DNA of 64,000 bases from NCBI GenBank assembly GCA_023055505.1, contig JALIRH010000013.1:3534001-3598000 (forward strand), given 5' to 3'. The notes beneath the pieces are model-generated. The model was not told the DNA's origin and did no database searches. It worked only from the letters and a program-made list of their open reading frames with translations. Shown here in pieces: positions 63,422 to 64,000 of this stretch (its first letter is position 1; every line of letters starts with the position of its first letter). Origin of the DNA: Callipepla californica brunnescens (lineage: Eukaryota; Chordata; Aves; Galliformes; Odontophoridae). The position numbers and the translations under genes are program-made.

Positions 63422-63950
63422 TGAGGGCTGCTCCAAAAATTATGCCTCCTCTTCTCTTCTGTTGGCCCTCAATGTTAGAGATGGATGTTGGTGGTATGGT
63501 AGTAGAGGCTGAACTTTCTTGCCAGCATTCTGTTGCATTTTGCTGCAGTGGGACGAATGACAGCAGTAGGGCAGTCTGATAGAATGGCATCTGACATGGA
63601 AGTGAGTGTGGAAAGAAGGAGTGGGATTTAATTCCTCCATTCAGAAAAAAATGGCACCCACTGACATTCATCAACACTTGCTGAATGCTTATGGAGACAA
63701 AACAGTGAATGTGAGCGCAGTGAGGCAGTGGGTGCTGTGTTTCAGCAGCAGTGACCGCAACAGTGGTCACCTTTACTGGTAGAGTAGTATGTTCACCTCT
63801 GCCAAAAATGCATAGCTCATGGTAGTGACTATGAAGAAAATCAGTGTTCTGTAGCCGAGAATTTGCTCTATCAAACAGTGTTATAGCCTTTGTAACTGTT
63901 GTAGTTTCCATGGAAATAAATAGGAGCATTACTTTCAGAGCAACCTACAG
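63422..63950 (+). mobile_element. Mariner-type DNA transposon remnant, copy C (Galluhop-like, non-autonomous)
   Basis: About 529 bp, with TA at 63420-63421 and 63951-63952. The left terminus (GGGCTGCTCCAAAAATTATG) aligns with the reverse complement of the right terminus (GTTGCTCTGAAAGTAATG) at most positions. The plus strand keeps a transposase N-terminal helix-turn-helix segment at about 63654-63734: MAPTDIHQHLLNAYGDKTVN, then VSAVRQWV. The DDD catalytic domain is missing, so it would depend on transposase from elsewhere. This is the best-preserved of the three copies. An antisense frame of 173 codons (63408-63929) spans it and is a shadow. Confidence 0.88.
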
Positions 63951-64000
63951 TACAACCCATTTATTACTTCCTAATCACCATTGATCATAACCGCTACTAC
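63951..64000. other. Window end, non-coding
   Basis: Flank after the TA duplication of the mariner copy; nothing recognised. Confidence 0.4.

Noticed and set aside
63408..63929. 173-codon minus-strand frame at the window end
   Set aside because: It lies antisense across mariner copy C, and equivalent antisense frames in the other copies are broken; not a gene.
1..64000. CRISPR arrays, tRNA, rRNA, operons or bacterial-type systems
   Set aside because: No regularly spaced repeats, no tRNA B-box with a matching cloverleaf, and no dense gene blocks were seen. Composition and repeats are those of a vertebrate nuclear genome.

Overview
This window looks like nuclear DNA from a bird, most likely a galliform (chicken, turkey or quail group). 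Three things point that way. At least eleven CR1 LINE fragments are present, the dominant avian non-LTR retrotransposon. Three short mariner-type elements with TA-flanked terminal repeats resemble the chicken Galluhop/Mariner1_GG family. There is one intronless, GC-rich vertebrate ankyrin-repeat gene of the sosondowah (SOWAH) family. Everything else is AT-rich, non-coding vertebrate-type sequence with no operons, bacterial genes, CRISPR arrays or tRNA/rRNA genes that I can see.

Layout. Positions 1-1275 are the 5' flank of the only clear gene and carry a perfect E-box/half-site palindrome at 963-987. Positions 1276-2052 (+) encode a 258-residue SOWAH-family protein, best matched by SOWAHD, with an AATAAA signal at 2115. 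A CR1 tail follows at about 2364-2655. From there to 64000 I find no supportable protein-coding gene. This 61 kb stretch is either intergenic or lies inside one or more long introns. It is punctuated by CR1 fragments (+ strand: about 2364, 31905, 35745, 57300; - strand: about 3511, 7855, 14870, 31297, 40480, 51655, 61183). It also holds three internally deleted mariner copies (6300-6788, 38082-38590, 63422-63950, all in the same orientation) and two copies of an LTR-like repeat of about 285 bp (23188-23477 and 59939-60218).

Function. There is no multi-gene system to assemble: one probable single-exon ankyrin gene sits beside a repeat-bearing gene desert. I looked for an undescribed system and did not find one I could defend. 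The best leads are the upstream palindrome of SOWAHD, the unclassified LTR-like repeat pair, a degenerate coding-like frame at 4643-5077, a 158-codon minus-strand ORF at 25870-26346, and a strong hairpin at 18617-18653. Repeat boundaries are read by eye from recalled consensus features and may be off by tens of bases.
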